This document shows, in pieces, positions 32,466 to 42,588 of a DNA stretch of 64,000 nucleotides. Both the position numbers and the translations under genes were made by a program. Under the pieces are notes generated by a model. It was given only the letters and a program-made list of their open reading frames with translations, had not been told where the DNA came from and made no database searches. Origin of the DNA: Cepaea nemoralis (Eukaryota > Mollusca > Gastropoda > Stylommatophora > Helicidae). Position 1 is the stretch's first letter; each line of letters opens with the position of its first letter. The DNA lies in assembly GCA_014155875.1 (NCBI GenBank), contig JACEFZ010017697.1, positions 157,501 through 221,500 of the forward strand, in the 5' to 3' direction.

Positions 32466-32469
32466 GATA

Positions 32470-33540
32470 TAATGTTCCAGTTTTATTAGCCTTTTTAGGC
32501 AATCGTGGTTATTTTCTCTGGCAGTCCACGATATTCGCAATATTCCTTTCAGGAACCACATCTTCGTTACTTAAGCAAAACTTGTCTTGAAATAGGAACC
32601 GCTTATGGGTCTGTGATGAGGTAAGGCCATCATATTTTGTACGAATGAATGCATGGAGGAGGAGGGGGGGGGGGCTGTCTTTCACTCACTTAGAGAGACG
32701 ATGAACACAGGCGTCAAACTCTCGATCGACCGCGTTCAGGTTATAGGTGAGAAATCGATGACAGACGAACCATAGGTAGACATAACAAGTGGGAGGATAA
32801 CATTCAAGATGGTCACTTAGCAGTTTTCCAGACTGGTCAATCAACAAGAACAATAGAAAGTGATGACGAACCATTGCAGCCAACCTTCATGGTGGAGACG
32901 GAACTTTCTTGATTGACAGGCAACCGTAATGACACACCGGGAATTCCCTTGCTCTATTCTTAGATACGCTGATCTTGACTGACAAAAGGACTAGCTTAAA
33001 ACAGGTAAAGCGTGCTATGTCGACAGCCAACAGGTACACGTCTTATGTTGTTTACCAGACTGTCCGTGTTTAGTGTGTAGTGACCTCCACCACGAAGCAA
33101 GCACAACACGAGGCATCTGATCATCAGAAGCTTCCACCCTTCGCCGAATGGGTAGGCTCCTTTACCTCCATAACACTCGAGGGGCGGGTCAGCCCGGTTT
33201 AAGACTGTGTGTCTTTCACCTGTTTTGTTTTTGCAAAGGGCCTTCTAGATTCTACACGTTGTAATTGTATTTCACACGTATCCCACAAATACGCCGTGTG
33301 CCTGTCCACAAGCCATCCCGCCCTAGGGGAGGCGAACATCGTACACACGATCGTCTTGACCTGCCACACTTTTCACAGCACATTTACTTGACCGCAGACA
33401 GCCAGATACTTCCTCGACCGAGCAGCCAACGCCAATAAGATTATGAAAATCAGCACAAACCGATCTGCTTCCAAATCGCCTGCGAGCTGGCTTCGAGTCC
33501 GCTATGCCTGCTTTCACTACTCCCCAGCCACACACACCGA
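32470..33540. other. Intron sequence, unassigned
   Basis: No gene is seen. A G run lies at about 32663-32674, and a block at 32605-32645 recurs at 24105-24140. GATCTGCTTCCAAATCGCCT (33460-33480) resembles the inverted GGCGATTTGGCAGCAGA of SINE family C, so a SINE-C remnant is likely near 33430-33510. Confidence 0.45.
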
Positions 33541-33544
33541 CAGT

Positions 33545-33650
33545 GAAAGGAGAGGCATTGAGAAACATCGTTACTTCTGGAAAGATTAGCTATAGAAAAG
33601 GCAAACGTGGGCAAATGATGCTGGATGGACGGAGAAGCGGGCGTAGGCAG
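33545..33650 (+). pseudogene. LINE-E short fragment
   Basis: Reads RRGIEKHR in one frame, then GKRGQMMLDGR in another. This is the same stretch as 4438-4530. Confidence 0.55.
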
Positions 33651-33654
33651 TAGG

Positions 33655-34000
33655 CGGACTGGCCAGGGTGCCAGCTTGCTCGACGTTTTATGTGTCCTGG
33701 ATGAAGCAGGTCCCCTTAAACATTATAAAGTATGTTTAAAATGTTAATGACCTTTGTCTCCTGGCAATCAATAATGTTTGACCCAGTCTGCCACACGTGG
33801 CGTGGAGAAATATCATATTTAGAATTGATCCATAGGCATGGATCGAGATCTTAAACTTGTATGAAATCCTACGCCAGATAGTAGGGAGATTATTATGGTA
33901 ATGTTGGCGCGACTCTGTTTAGAACCCCCTTGGCGTGGCGATACAGTCTGAGAATCACTGGTTGTAGTAAACATCAAAATATCATAGCGCGGATGATCTA
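33655..34000. other. Intron sequence, unassigned
   Basis: No recognisable gene or repeat. Confidence 0.4.
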
Positions 34001-34004
34001 TCTC

Positions 34005-34047
34005 TAACTCTCTCTAACTATCTCTCTCTATCTCTAACTCCCCCTCT

Positions 34048-34080
<33 letters not shown>

Positions 34081-34097
34081 ACTCTCTCTCTCTCTAA

Positions 34098-34129
<32 letters not shown>

Positions 34130-34150
34130 ATCAATCTCTCTCCCCCTCTT
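34005..34150. repeat. (CT)n-rich region
   Basis: CT dinucleotide runs are broken repeatedly by TAACT, so the pattern is (CTCTCTAACT) followed by longer CT tracts. Confidence 0.92.
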
Positions 34151-34159
34151 CCTTCCTCT

Positions 34160-34690
34160 CCCCCATGTAGCAGGTCATTTACAGAACGTGGCTCTCATCT
34201 CGGTGTGTCCCCATCTCTGGCCACTTCCCCCGCCTTGTGCACCCTCATGTACAAATCATCTGTAGTGTCCTGTATTCTTCTTCGTGCCGGTCGACCCCTG
34301 CGTCTTCGACCAGCAACCAGGCCGTCCATCACCGTCCGCTCCAAGCCACTGTGACATTTAATATAAACAAAGTATTTCAGTTTCCCAGACGTGATATTTG
34401 TTTAAGAGTCAGTTCTCTTCGATGACCAGATCTTGCAGAATGTCTGTATTTTTTGTCTTCTTGGTGCACGATATTCTAAGAAGTTTTCCCATAACACTTA
34501 AGCTCAGAAACCCCAATTTTCTTCTTTAGTGATAGCGAAATGGACCATGACTCACATCCATACGCTGCAATAGGAGACATGCATGATCTCAACAATTGTA
34601 CTATTTTGTCGGTGTTGTACTATAGGTTCGTCATACAGTTGAATCTCTGCAGTGTTATGGCCAGCCTGCGTTTTATTTCTTTTGGTATAA
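34160..34690. other. Intron sequence, unassigned
   Basis: Probably includes further decayed LINE-D on the minus strand near 34530-34690 (an inverted ...CATAACACTTAAGCTCAGAA and CTTTTGGTATAAG context). I cannot fix boundaries. Confidence 0.4.
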
Positions 34691-35085
34691 GTAAATATCA
34701 ACACATCATCATCTTCATGTGCCTTGCCATTAAGTGTGGGCTGTCATGTTTCGCCATCTCACACGATCACCAGAGTCGTAGATCAGTTCCGTATTCTTGT
34801 CTTGACCATGCCATGTGGCCAAAACATCCAGATATTTACTTCTCTGCCTTCCCCCCTTTTCCCCCTCAATCTTGCCGGTGTTCATCAAGTTCTCTAGTTT
34901 ATTTGTTTCCATATCGTGCTAACAAATTATTGACTGTCTACACGCAATTTCTCTAATCAGTTTACGGTTTTCATTTGCGTCTTGTGAGATCTGCTCACTG
35001 GTTTTTCTGTTTGTCCAAGGGTTTCTTTGGATTTTCCTCAAAGACCACATTTCCACTGCCATTAAATGTTTTTCAATTTCTCTGC
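34690..35085 (-). pseudogene. LINE-D fragment, minus part 1
   Basis: The minus strand reads NRKLIREIACRQSIIC, then ETNKLENLMNTGKIEG and KYLDVLATWHGQDKNTELIY, ending MTAHT. This is the C-terminus of LINE-D, with stops. Confidence 0.75.
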
Positions 35086-35375
35086 TCATTGCGCTGCAGA
35101 AATGTGGTTTCTGAGGAAAATGCAAAGAATACCATGGACAACAGAAAAACCAATGACCAAGTACTACAGGAGACAAATGAACATCGTAAACTGATTAGAG
35201 AAATTAGACGTAGACAGTCAAATGTTTTGGACATGTTATGAGAAGAAATGGATTGGGGAACTTGGTGACAACTGGCAAGATCGAATGGAACAGACCAAGA
35301 GGCAGACCGAGAGGAAAATACCTGGATGGCTTGGCCACATGGTATGGACGAGACAGGAACACTGAGCTTGCTCAT
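35085..35375 (+). pseudogene. LINE-D fragment, plus, inverted in the middle of a minus copy
   Basis: The plus strand encodes AEMWFLRKMQRIPWTTEKPM in broken frames, HRKLIREIRRRQSNVLD and RGRPRGKYLDGLATWYGRD. It is flanked on both sides by minus-strand LINE-D. This could be an inversion, or a nested insertion of one copy in another. Confidence 0.75.
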
Positions 35376-35845
35376 TGTCCACGCTTCACATCCATACTAA
35401 AATACAGGTTCTCTGTAGCACTTCAACACTTTTGTTCTCGTTGCAATTGACATCTTTCATCGTTCAGTATATTTTCCATTTTGCAAAAGGCTTCATTTGT
35501 CATAGCAATTCTTGTTCTAATTACGTCAAGGCACCTCCCATCTGATGTTGTGACTGTTGCGAGATAGTTGTACCGATTCACTTGGTTAAGAAAAATTACC
35601 ATTTGTCCGTTTATTACATTGTGGTATTTCTTTCTTCTTATAGACAACTATAATTACTGTCTTATTACATTTTAATTTTAACCCTAGTTGTTCACTGTGT
35701 ACAATAACCGTTCCCATTAACTGTTTCAGATCCAGTTTATTGTCCGCAATCAAAACTGTATCAACCGCATATCTAATTTTATTGATGTTATGTCCCCTAA
35801 TGGTGATTTCTCTCTTATCAAAATATACTAGCATGCATAACACAC
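35375..35845 (-). pseudogene. LINE-D fragment, RT core, minus part 2
   Basis: The minus strand encodes IRYAVDTVLIADNKLDLKQL, the RT catalytic box with YADD changed to YAVD, then KCNKTVIIVVYKKKEIPQCN and YNYLATVTTSDGRC. The Asp-to-Val change at the active site would abolish polymerase activity. Confidence 0.8.
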
Positions 35846-35911
35846 GATTGAGACGAGAAACAAGCAGACTTCAACAAACGCAGACAGCAGCTACACTAAC
35901 CTATGATAACA

Positions 35912-36091
35912 AATAACACAAAGTAATGCAGCTTTACAGAACGTAATTGCAAAAAATACAGGACGTTGCGGCGACTAGCCTTCATCAGCAAACAAATACA
36001 TACACAACACAACATATAATCACAGAGAAGAGATCCTACATTAACTACATTAAGGCATACGTTTTGTAAAGCTGCATTACTTTGTGTTATT
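35912..36091. repeat. Inverted repeat with PLE-like hairpin, intron 1
   Basis: The arms 35912-35944 and 36059-36091 are about 33-bp inverted copies (AACACAAAGTAATGCAGCTT). Between them, on the minus strand, lies CTGATGAAGGCTAGTCGCCG then CAACGTCC. It is a small foldback 125-300 bp downstream of exon 1. Confidence 0.75.
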
Positions 36092-36214
36092 TTATATTGT
36101 TTACATTTCCACAGCTTTACCGCAGTTCCGCTAATTTTATTCATTTTTTTCACCTGCCTATGAGAGCAACAGAACGAACATAAAAGTTATTTTAAGAAGT
36201 GACGTCCTACTTAC

Positions 36215-36347
36215 TGACAATGTAGTCGTAACTGGCGTTAAGTTTGGTGGCCAGGTGTTCCCCCGGTCGTTCCCCGCCACAGGAGAGATATTGGTAGGCC
36301 AGGAAGGCGACGACCACGCCTAGCAACAACGGGCCAACGACCGACAT
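36215..36347 (-). CDS. GMC oxidoreductase, exon 1 (start codon)
   Basis: ATG at 36347-36345 and 133 coding nt to a consensus donor GTAAGT after 36215 (phase 1). It encodes residues 1-44. A hydrophobic run (PLLLGVVVAFLAYQYL, residues 6-21) would be a signal peptide or signal anchor, and the exon ends NASYDYIV, which joins IGAGS of exon 2. This ATG is the only one in frame before the FAD motif, and the hydrophobic start fits secreted or membrane-bound GMC enzymes. No clear TATA box or upstream exon was identified. Confidence 0.93.
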
Positions 36348-36419
36348 GTTGTGTACAGTTAACTGAATTTACGAGACCAGTCGAAAACAGTCCGTCAGAC
36401 AGACAGTACAAATACTGGT

Positions 36420-36930
36420 AATGTGGTGGGACCAGCCGTATCGCACGAGTGGCTGCAGCCGCAGGGTGACCTGCTTATATGTAGTCCTGGTGGTGAGAAG
36501 AGGCCTGGTCCAACAACGATCCGTGGCCTAGTTTTGATATATCTTTGTTCCTTGTGTCATCGTAACAGACATGCGACCTTGACAAACTGGAAACTGGATC
36601 AACACTTAAATTGTGTAAGTTGTTGTAGTAATGACGAAGGATAAATCCACCCTAAACTTGTTCACCTTATGTTATATATTCTTAATGCTGACGTCAATTG
36701 GATTTGGATCCCCGCGGAGTATAAAGAACCAGAATCAATTGGTGCATCTAAAGCTTTGAGTCTTTAATGAGGTGTTCTATTGTTTTCCTCGTCACCGGTT
36801 TCTCTAGAATAAATAGGACACGGTAATATCGTTGGCAAGGAAGAAGAAATAAACTAGCATGCTACGAGATTTGAAAATCGAATAAAACGGTCTCGTAATC
36901 TGTAATAATATCTAGTAAACTGAAATCATC
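36420..36930. other. Upstream region of the GMC gene, unassigned
   Basis: The promoter would be here or further right, but I see no TATA box, initiator or CpG-like cluster that I could defend. No repeat is evident. Confidence 0.4.
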
Positions 36931-36934
36931 ATCA

Positions 36935-37780
36935 TCATGAGCCATGCCAATAAGCATGGGCGGTCACGTATCGCCATCTCACTCGATTTCCAGACTCGTG
37001 GATCAGCTCAGCGTTCTTGTCTAGACCATACCACGTGGCCAAGCCATCCGGGCATTTACTTCTCTGCCTTTCCTTTGTTCTCTTTCCCTCTATCTTGCCA
37101 GTTGTCGCCAAGTTCTCTAATTTATTTCTTCTCATAACGTGACCAACAATTTGTGACTGTCTACGCCTAAATTCCAGGCTTGGGTGGAACAGGCATACAT
37201 TACCATGGGATGGGACAGAGAAATGTGTCCCATGGATAAGCCTGCTAATTTCTCTAATCAGTTTACGATTGTCATTTGTTTCTGGTAGGACTTGGTCATT
37301 GATTTTTCTCTCTGTTTATGGTATTCGTTGCATTTTCCGCAGAAACCACATCTCCACATCCATCAGCTGTTTTTCAGCCTGTTTGTTCATTGTCCAAGCT
37401 TCACATTCATACAAAAGCACCCGTTCTATGTGGGACCTCAACAATCTTTTCCTTGTTGCAAATGACATCTTTTTATTAGTCAGTATGTTTTCCATCTTGA
37501 AAAAGGCTGCCTTCGTCATGGTAATTCTAGTTCTAATCTCTTCAAGTTCAAGTTGGAACTCTTCGCTGGCTGCTGGGGATGGGGACGGAGCGCTTATGGG
37601 AATGTCCCGAATGCTGTGATGTCGGTTCCTAAATCAATCAATCAATCAATCAATCAATCTTTTCAAGGCATCTCCCATCAGATGTTATGACTGTTCTGAG
37701 ATAATTGTACCCATTCACTTGTTTAAGAATATTCCCATTTACTTGTATAATACATTGTGGTATTCCCTTCTTCCTAGTGG
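36935..37780 (-). pseudogene. LINE-D fragment (post-RT to C-terminus)
   Basis: The minus strand, from 37780 down, reads KKGIPQCIIQVNGNILKQVN, YNYLRTVITSDGRC, RLLRSHIERVLLYECEAWTM, EMWFLRKMQRIP, MRRNKLENLATTGKIEG and CPDGLATWYGLDKN. About 80 bp of foreign sequence interrupts at 37172-37255, and a LINE-B 3' end sits at 37545-37660. It is the longest LINE-D copy in the window. Confidence 0.8.
37545..37660 (+). pseudogene. LINE-B 3' end with (AATC)n tail, nested in LINE-D
   Basis: Encodes WNSSLAAGDGDGALMGMSRM in a shifted frame, then TGTGATGTCGGTTCCTAAAT and seven AATC units. It is the extreme 3' end of LINE-B, inserted in the plus orientation. It proves that the family tail is (AATC)n. Confidence 0.8.
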
Positions 37781-37783
37781 AAG

Positions 37784-37821
37784 CTGAAATACTGAAATAC
37801 TGTCTCGTAAACTGAAAACTG
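37784..37821. repeat. Left remnant of a 20-bp tandem repeat
   Basis: About two units of TGAAATACTGTCTCGTAAAC, the same unit that continues at 38556. Confidence 0.8.
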
Positions 37822-37834
37822 TTAATTAGTAATG

Positions 37835-38554
37835 GAACAACAACAATGAACAGGTTAACAAAAATAGTCTGGGAGAACGGAAGCTTGATGCCAAAACACA
37901 AGTCCTTGTCTATCAAACCTTTGTCCTTAATACTCTTCTTTATGGCAGTGAAGCCTGGTCAACTTACACCAAGAGAAACATTTAAACCACTTTCATATGC
38001 GGTATCTGCGAAGAATACTTGGTATTAAGTGGCAAGACAAAATCACAATTACTGAAGTATTGGAACGATTAGGTTGTGTGACGGTTTGTTCCATGCTCAG
38101 TCTTCGTAGACTTAGATGGATAAGATACTTAAGGAGGATGGATGATAGTAGAATACCAAAGGACATCTTTCTTGGTGAATTACAGATGCGTAAGAGATCT
38201 CGGGGTCAGTCTCTACTACGATACAAAGATGTGTGTAAGCGGGACATGATTGATACAGACATAGATAATGCACATCGGGAGCAAGTCGACACAGAACATG
38301 TTACATGGAGGGCAAATATCAGAAAGAGAATAAAGAGAAAGTGAACGCAGATAAGCCACACACTGATCGCATGAGACTTAAATGGTGCGTGGTGGTAAAA
38401 ATGATCATGTGTTCACATGCATCCATTGTGGATAAAAATTTACAGAGTGAATTGGTATGATCAGTCACATTTGCTACCGTCATGGGTTGTAGTTATTATG
38501 CCTTTTTGAAGCACAATGTAATATAGTATCGTCTGTCAAGACGGCTAAGTGCCA
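37835..38554 (+). pseudogene. LINE-A copy 2
   Basis: In two frames it reads KSLSIKPLSLILFFMAVKPG, then MRYLRRILGIKWQDKITITE, RRMDDSRIPKDIFLGELQ and KDVCKRDMIDT, followed by the finger region and the family 3' end AAGCACAATGTA and GTCTGTCAAGACGG. It is frameshifted near 37990 and inserted between units of a 20-bp tandem repeat. Confidence 0.8.
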
Positions 38555-38555
38555 C

Positions 38556-38633
38556 GTAAAACTGAAATACTGTCTCGTAAATTGAAATACTGTCTCGTAA
38601 ATAGAAGTACTGTCTCGTAAATTGAAATACTTT
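38556..38633. repeat. 20-bp tandem repeat (TGAAATACTGTCTCGTAAAT)n
   Basis: About four units directly abut the 3' end of LINE-A copy 2. Confidence 0.88.
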
Positions 38634-38639
38634 GGTAAC

Positions 38640-39220
38640 ATCAAACAGCACAGTGGTTTGGACGGAGATCAGTTATGAAAGACATGGCTCCGGGAACAAA
38701 AGGCAGGGGTTGATCAGCACGACGATGGGCAGAGGATGTATGAGACAGGAGAACGGACAAGGGATCGAGACACCTTTCGGCGGACCGTGAACGAACAAAC
38801 ATTATTTTCAAAGGGTCACAGATTGGGGTCGCATGCCCGTCTTACATTCGGCCGTGTTGAAAATCGAGGTTTGCAAAGGACTTGCAACATCATGCTGTTA
38901 GTGTAGAACTAGAAGGAAACACTTCTTTGAATAAAAGGAGTTAACGTTAACACTTCTTAGTGCTTATTATAAATAGAACGAGTTAAAGTAAACACAGTTT
39001 AGATAGAACTAAGGAATTGATTTAGCAATTATAAGGCTCCAACCAATTTTGTGTAGACAGGAAGACTTCGAGATACATTTGCGATCACCACATGGGGGGA
39101 AAAGGGGGGGGGGGGGTAACACATCTTCGACATTCGAGCAGTATCAGTGACTATGGCTTTTATGTTTTGCAGCAAAGGAATAATTCATTTATTCACTACA
39201 AATGGTTTATAATTCTGCAA
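38640..39220. other. Unassigned intergenic sequence
   Basis: No gene is seen. There is a G run at 39101-39115. Confidence 0.4.
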
Positions 39221-39224
39221 TATA

Positions 39225-39300
39225 CACCTGTCGAGATGTTTCGAAATATGTCAGGCAATAAATCGTGCAACATATTGTTTTGACTTCTATGTTTAAACTT
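39225..39300 (+). mobile_element. Penelope-like 3' end fragment, copy 3
   Basis: GAAATATGTCAGGCAATAAA, then TCGTGCAACATATTGTTTTG, the shared 3' block of the Penelope-like copies. No coding part is present. Confidence 0.65.
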
Positions 39301-39309
39301 ACAATGAGT

Positions 39310-39970
39310 TAATTTGGCAACTGCTTAGTATAAAGCACGCGAATGTGTAAAGATGCTAAAATGGGTCACTCAGATTGCCAATGGACCGCAAACACCGGAA
39401 GTAGTTTGTTGTTGCCTCACAAATGGTGTCACTTAAGGTAACGATGACCAACGTCTTCATAATCCAGGAACCAGAAAAGAGAAAACGACAATTTGGGCAC
39501 AAAACCAGGACATATTTATTGCATTTCTTGCTTGCAGCGAAGAAAGACACCCTATCTGTATAGAGACAGATCGCTTCGCTCATTTGAAACCAGAGTGAGG
39601 AGATAAGGGCGCGCAGTGATATGCTAGGCTCACGGGGAATTAGTATCTAGGGCAGTACAGCCTGTGTTGACACGGTTCAAAGTTCACTAGCTAGAGTGCG
39701 TGTTAAATGCACGAGAAATGCTAGTTGGTGAGGTGCTGTTCTGTTGTTAGAGCTGTTGTCTGGGGGTGTCAGAGACCTTAGTTTAAACGTCCATCAGTTA
39801 GTAGATTGTCCTTAGGCACTGCGTTGAGATGTTTAACCTAGGAGAAGACATGACAGTTATTGAAACGTGGCTCAATTGATAGGGGTGTTTGCTGGGATAT
39901 AAGAGTTAAAGTTAGTTGCATGTGTGGGATATAAGAGTTAAAGTTAGTTGCATATGCTTTAAATGACGTC
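39310..39970. other. Unassigned, with a short duplication
   Basis: A 31-bp unit containing GATATAAGAGTTAAAGTTAG occurs twice in tandem (39895-39955). Nothing else is supported. Confidence 0.5.
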
Positions 39971-39974
39971 GCTA

Positions 39975-40165
39975 TCAACCCCAGCTGTTTTTGGTTGTTT
40001 GTGGTTTCTTGGCAAGTTTATGATCTGTAGTTTGCCATTGCTTTTCAAACGAACGAAATTCATACCATTGTATGAAAATCAGCGGAAGGTGATCTGTTTG
40101 TGAAATCTCGCACAGCTGTGTTCCAAACTCGATTTGCGGGATTACGAATGGCGTCCGTAACCTCT
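39975..40165 (-). mobile_element. SINE family C copy
   Basis: Contains GTAGTTTGCCATTGCTTTTC and the inverted GTTGATAGCGACGTC-like end, as at 12203-12350. Confidence 0.65.
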
Positions 40166-40169
40166 TCGC

Positions 40170-40620
40170 CACAGTGTAGACTTATACTACAGGTCTTAGG
40201 TTAAACATCCCGCTTTGTTGTGTTCGCTGGCTTTCACATCGAGCATAGTCCGTGTTGGACTGATTTGTGTGTTGGCTAGCTTTCCTATTACTAGTGCCCC
40301 TCGCCATCAGATGAACCCACACCGACTAGATCTCTTCTTAGGCACCGCGTCCAGGTTGGTGTTTACCCTTGGAGGCAAAAGAACAGATGCTTCTTGAAGT
40401 GTGGTTCGGCTGTTAGAACTGTTGGCTGGCGGTATCAGAGGTGTCAGTTTTAATGTCTCTCTATGTGTATTGCCGTTCTATTCCCAGTCACTGTTCCCAC
40501 ATTGCTGTTTAGGTTTAGAGACAGAATTAATCATTGTTCTTGAAGTGCGGTTCGGTTGTCAGAACTGTCGGTTGGGGATATTAGAGGTCTTAGTCTCTCG
40601 ACGCCTCTCTATTGGTGGTG
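40170..40620. other. Mixed SINE remnants and a diverged repeat
   Basis: A 3' piece of SINE family L lies at 40235-40300 (minus). Words like GGTTCGGYTGTYAGAACTGT occur at about 40403 and 40547, with a third at about 39730, suggesting an old repeat of about 145 bp. Confidence 0.5.
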
Positions 40621-40624
40621 TAGG

Positions 40625-40790
40625 CGCTATGGTTAGGTGCAGGGAACGGGTTTCGCAACTCCCCGACACACTAAGTCGAGGGTTCGAAATCAACTGCAGA
40701 CAGTTTGGAAGCAGTCTGCCTTGCATTGATTTTGATGGCAAGGGCATCGGTCCTTTAGAAAGCAATGAGAAACTTTAGTTTAGTTTAGTC
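40625..40790 (+). mobile_element. SINE family C copy with 5' part
   Basis: GGTTAGGTGCAGGGAACGGG, then TCGAGGGTTCGAAATC (box-B like) and AGAAAGCAATGAGAAACTTT. It shows that family C has a tRNA-like 5' region. Confidence 0.6.
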
Positions 40791-40854
40791 GATGGATCAA
40801 AATCACGACACACGGGTGCAACCCACAAGTACTCCGTTCTACTCCTAACTCAAA

Positions 40855-41172
40855 CCTGAGTCTGGAAAAACTCAGCCCAGTGCACGAACTCCGTAGCACC
40901 GCCGAGGATCCTGGAATAATTTGGGTACATTTTGAACTCGAAATTTTGCCCGGACAGCGCCGTTAGGCTACTCTTTTTCGATTTCCAACAGCCAATGGAT
41001 GTTTTACGTGCGCAACAATACACACGGGCGTCCGATCTCACTGCCCAGAGACCAGGGGAAATGTTATTACTAGAAGTCCACGAGAAAATATCCCGGTCAT
41101 CACCGGGGTTGAACCCGCGACCTCCAGCACTCGAGGCGGACACCATACCTCGAGACCACGCAGCTCCCCAGT
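40855..41172 (-). mobile_element. tRNA-headed SINE, family V
   Basis: From 41172 down: GAGCTGCGTGGTCTCGAGG (box A), CGGGTTCAACCCCGG (box B), then a body of about 230 bp that ends CTCAGCCCAGTGCACGAACT (inverted). Its last part, ACGGAGTTCGTGC, is shared with SINE family A. Confidence 0.75.
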
Positions 41173-41214
41173 GAGAAACTACTGAACGTAAATCACAAAC
41201 AGCCACAAACAGTC

Positions 41215-41380
41215 TCTGGGGTGGACTGCGATGTCCTTCTAAGGACACACAACTAGCTGTAACTATTGTCAACGCTGTTGTTAGAGACTATACCTGAGTT
41301 GTTGTTGAAGCTGGAAACAGAAAAATGATGGTTAATGATGTAGGGTGAAGACAGGCAATCTTTGTGAAGGGTGGCGTGAC
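41215..41380. other. Short SINE family C remnant and unassigned sequence
   Basis: GTGGACTGCGATGTCCT and TAACTATTGTCAACG resemble the family C end. Confidence 0.45.
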
Positions 41381-41384
41381 GAGA

Positions 41385-41455
41385 AGTAGCGAAATACGCA
41401 AGGCAATAAATCGTCCAACATATTGTTTGTGACTGTTATGTTTAAATATCTTCCA
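41385..41455 (+). mobile_element. Penelope-like 3' end fragment, copy 4
   Basis: GACGAGAAGTAGCGAAATAC, GCAAGGCAATAAATCG, CATATTGTTTGTGAC. Confidence 0.65.
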
Positions 41456-41715
41456 AAGGTCTTCGTCTGTCTCTTTTGCCTTTCAACTTTCCTGCTATTA
41501 CAACATTCTCTTAAAAACCCCTTCTCGTGAGATGTCCAAACAATTTAGAATACCTCTTAAAACAGTGTGCCTTGTCTACTTGCGATACGAATAACCATTT
41601 ATCTTCTTGAGTAGGTGTTTTTGTTTTTTCGAGAAATCTTCATTGCTCTGTTTACCTGTTTATCTATCAAAGGTATTCTCAACATTTGTCAATGGAACCA
41701 CATCTCTACAATCCC
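41445..41715 (-). pseudogene. LINE-E-like fragment
   Basis: The minus strand reads FGHLTRRGF, a stop, ENVVIAGKLKGKRDRRRP, with EQ-RFLEKTKTPTQEDKWL upstream. It has multiple stops. Confidence 0.55.
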
Positions 41716-42044
41716 TAAATAAAAACAACAGTCACTTATGCCTTATTGTGTATTGGGTACATGGTGTTATTCCTACACTTTTATAGACCAATCAACAATT
41801 CATGTGATATTGGGTCAATATCATGCCGGACGCCTTTACTTCGCAGACCATTTCCTGGTACCCATGTTTACCCTGGGTCGACCTGGAGGCCCACCTCAGA
41901 TTAAAAAACAAATATCCCCGTCTCTGGGGGATTGGAATATATGCCCAGCGGACCCAGGCACGCCTGCTAACCATTGCACTTACGCGGCTCTTTGTCTCAA
42001 GTAGTCTCACACTGATACTGATCGTGGAGGAAGACGAATTAGAC

Positions 42045-42223
42045 AAACTCATCACTATCAACATCATCGTCATCATCATCACTATCATCCTCGTCACCAT
42101 CATGATCTACATCATCAAAATTATCATCATCATCATCTACATCATCATCATCAGCATCACCATCATCGACATTATCGTCATCAACACCACCACCACCACC
42201 ACCACCACCACCACCACCACCAT

Positions 42224-42285
<62 letters not shown>

Positions 42286-42418
42286 CCATCACAATCATCA
42301 TCGCCACCACCACCACCACCACCACCACCACCACCACCACCACCACCACCACCACCACCATAACCACCACCACCACCACCACCACCACCACCATCACCAC
42401 CACCACCACCATCATCAT

Positions 42419-42451
<33 letters not shown>

Positions 42452-42460
42452 TATTATCAT
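42045..42460. repeat. (CAT)n/(CAC)n triplet array
   Basis: About 410 bp of CAT and CAC triplets in alternating blocks. All long frames through it are repeats of one or two residues. Confidence 0.97.
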
Positions 42461-42588
42461 GCAGTTATAGTCACATTGGGCGAAGGTTGCCGAGAATGGG
42501 AAACTCGAACCACAGACGTGCAACAATAGATTTAAAAAAAACCCAATTCACTTGGTGGTATTTATGCACATTGGTGGGAGGGCAGTAT

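Larger units (their letters stand above)
4789..36347 (-). other. GMC oxidoreductase gene (FAD-dependent dehydrogenase), 5' part of gene
   Basis: A spliced host gene was reconstructed from six exons with consensus GT/AG borders. Intron phases are 1, 0, 1, 1, 0, 0, and the joined exons (133, 209, 190, 129, 122 and 168 nt) give exactly 317 codons with no stop. The protein follows the glucose-methanol-choline oxidoreductase family in order. It has an N-terminal hydrophobic segment (residues 3-22), the FAD-binding DYIVIGAGSTGSVV (41-54), LLLEAGG (67-73), the PRGRGLGGTS signature region (119-128) and signature 2, GAVGSPQILMLSGIG (294-308). Members are usually about 560-620 residues, so roughly half is present; the catalytic His region is outside. 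Family members oxidise choline, glucose or other alcohols with FAD. The substrate here cannot be told. Introns are 11.1, 7.6, 0.37, 10.1 and 1.5 kb, packed with transposons. Confidence 0.95.
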
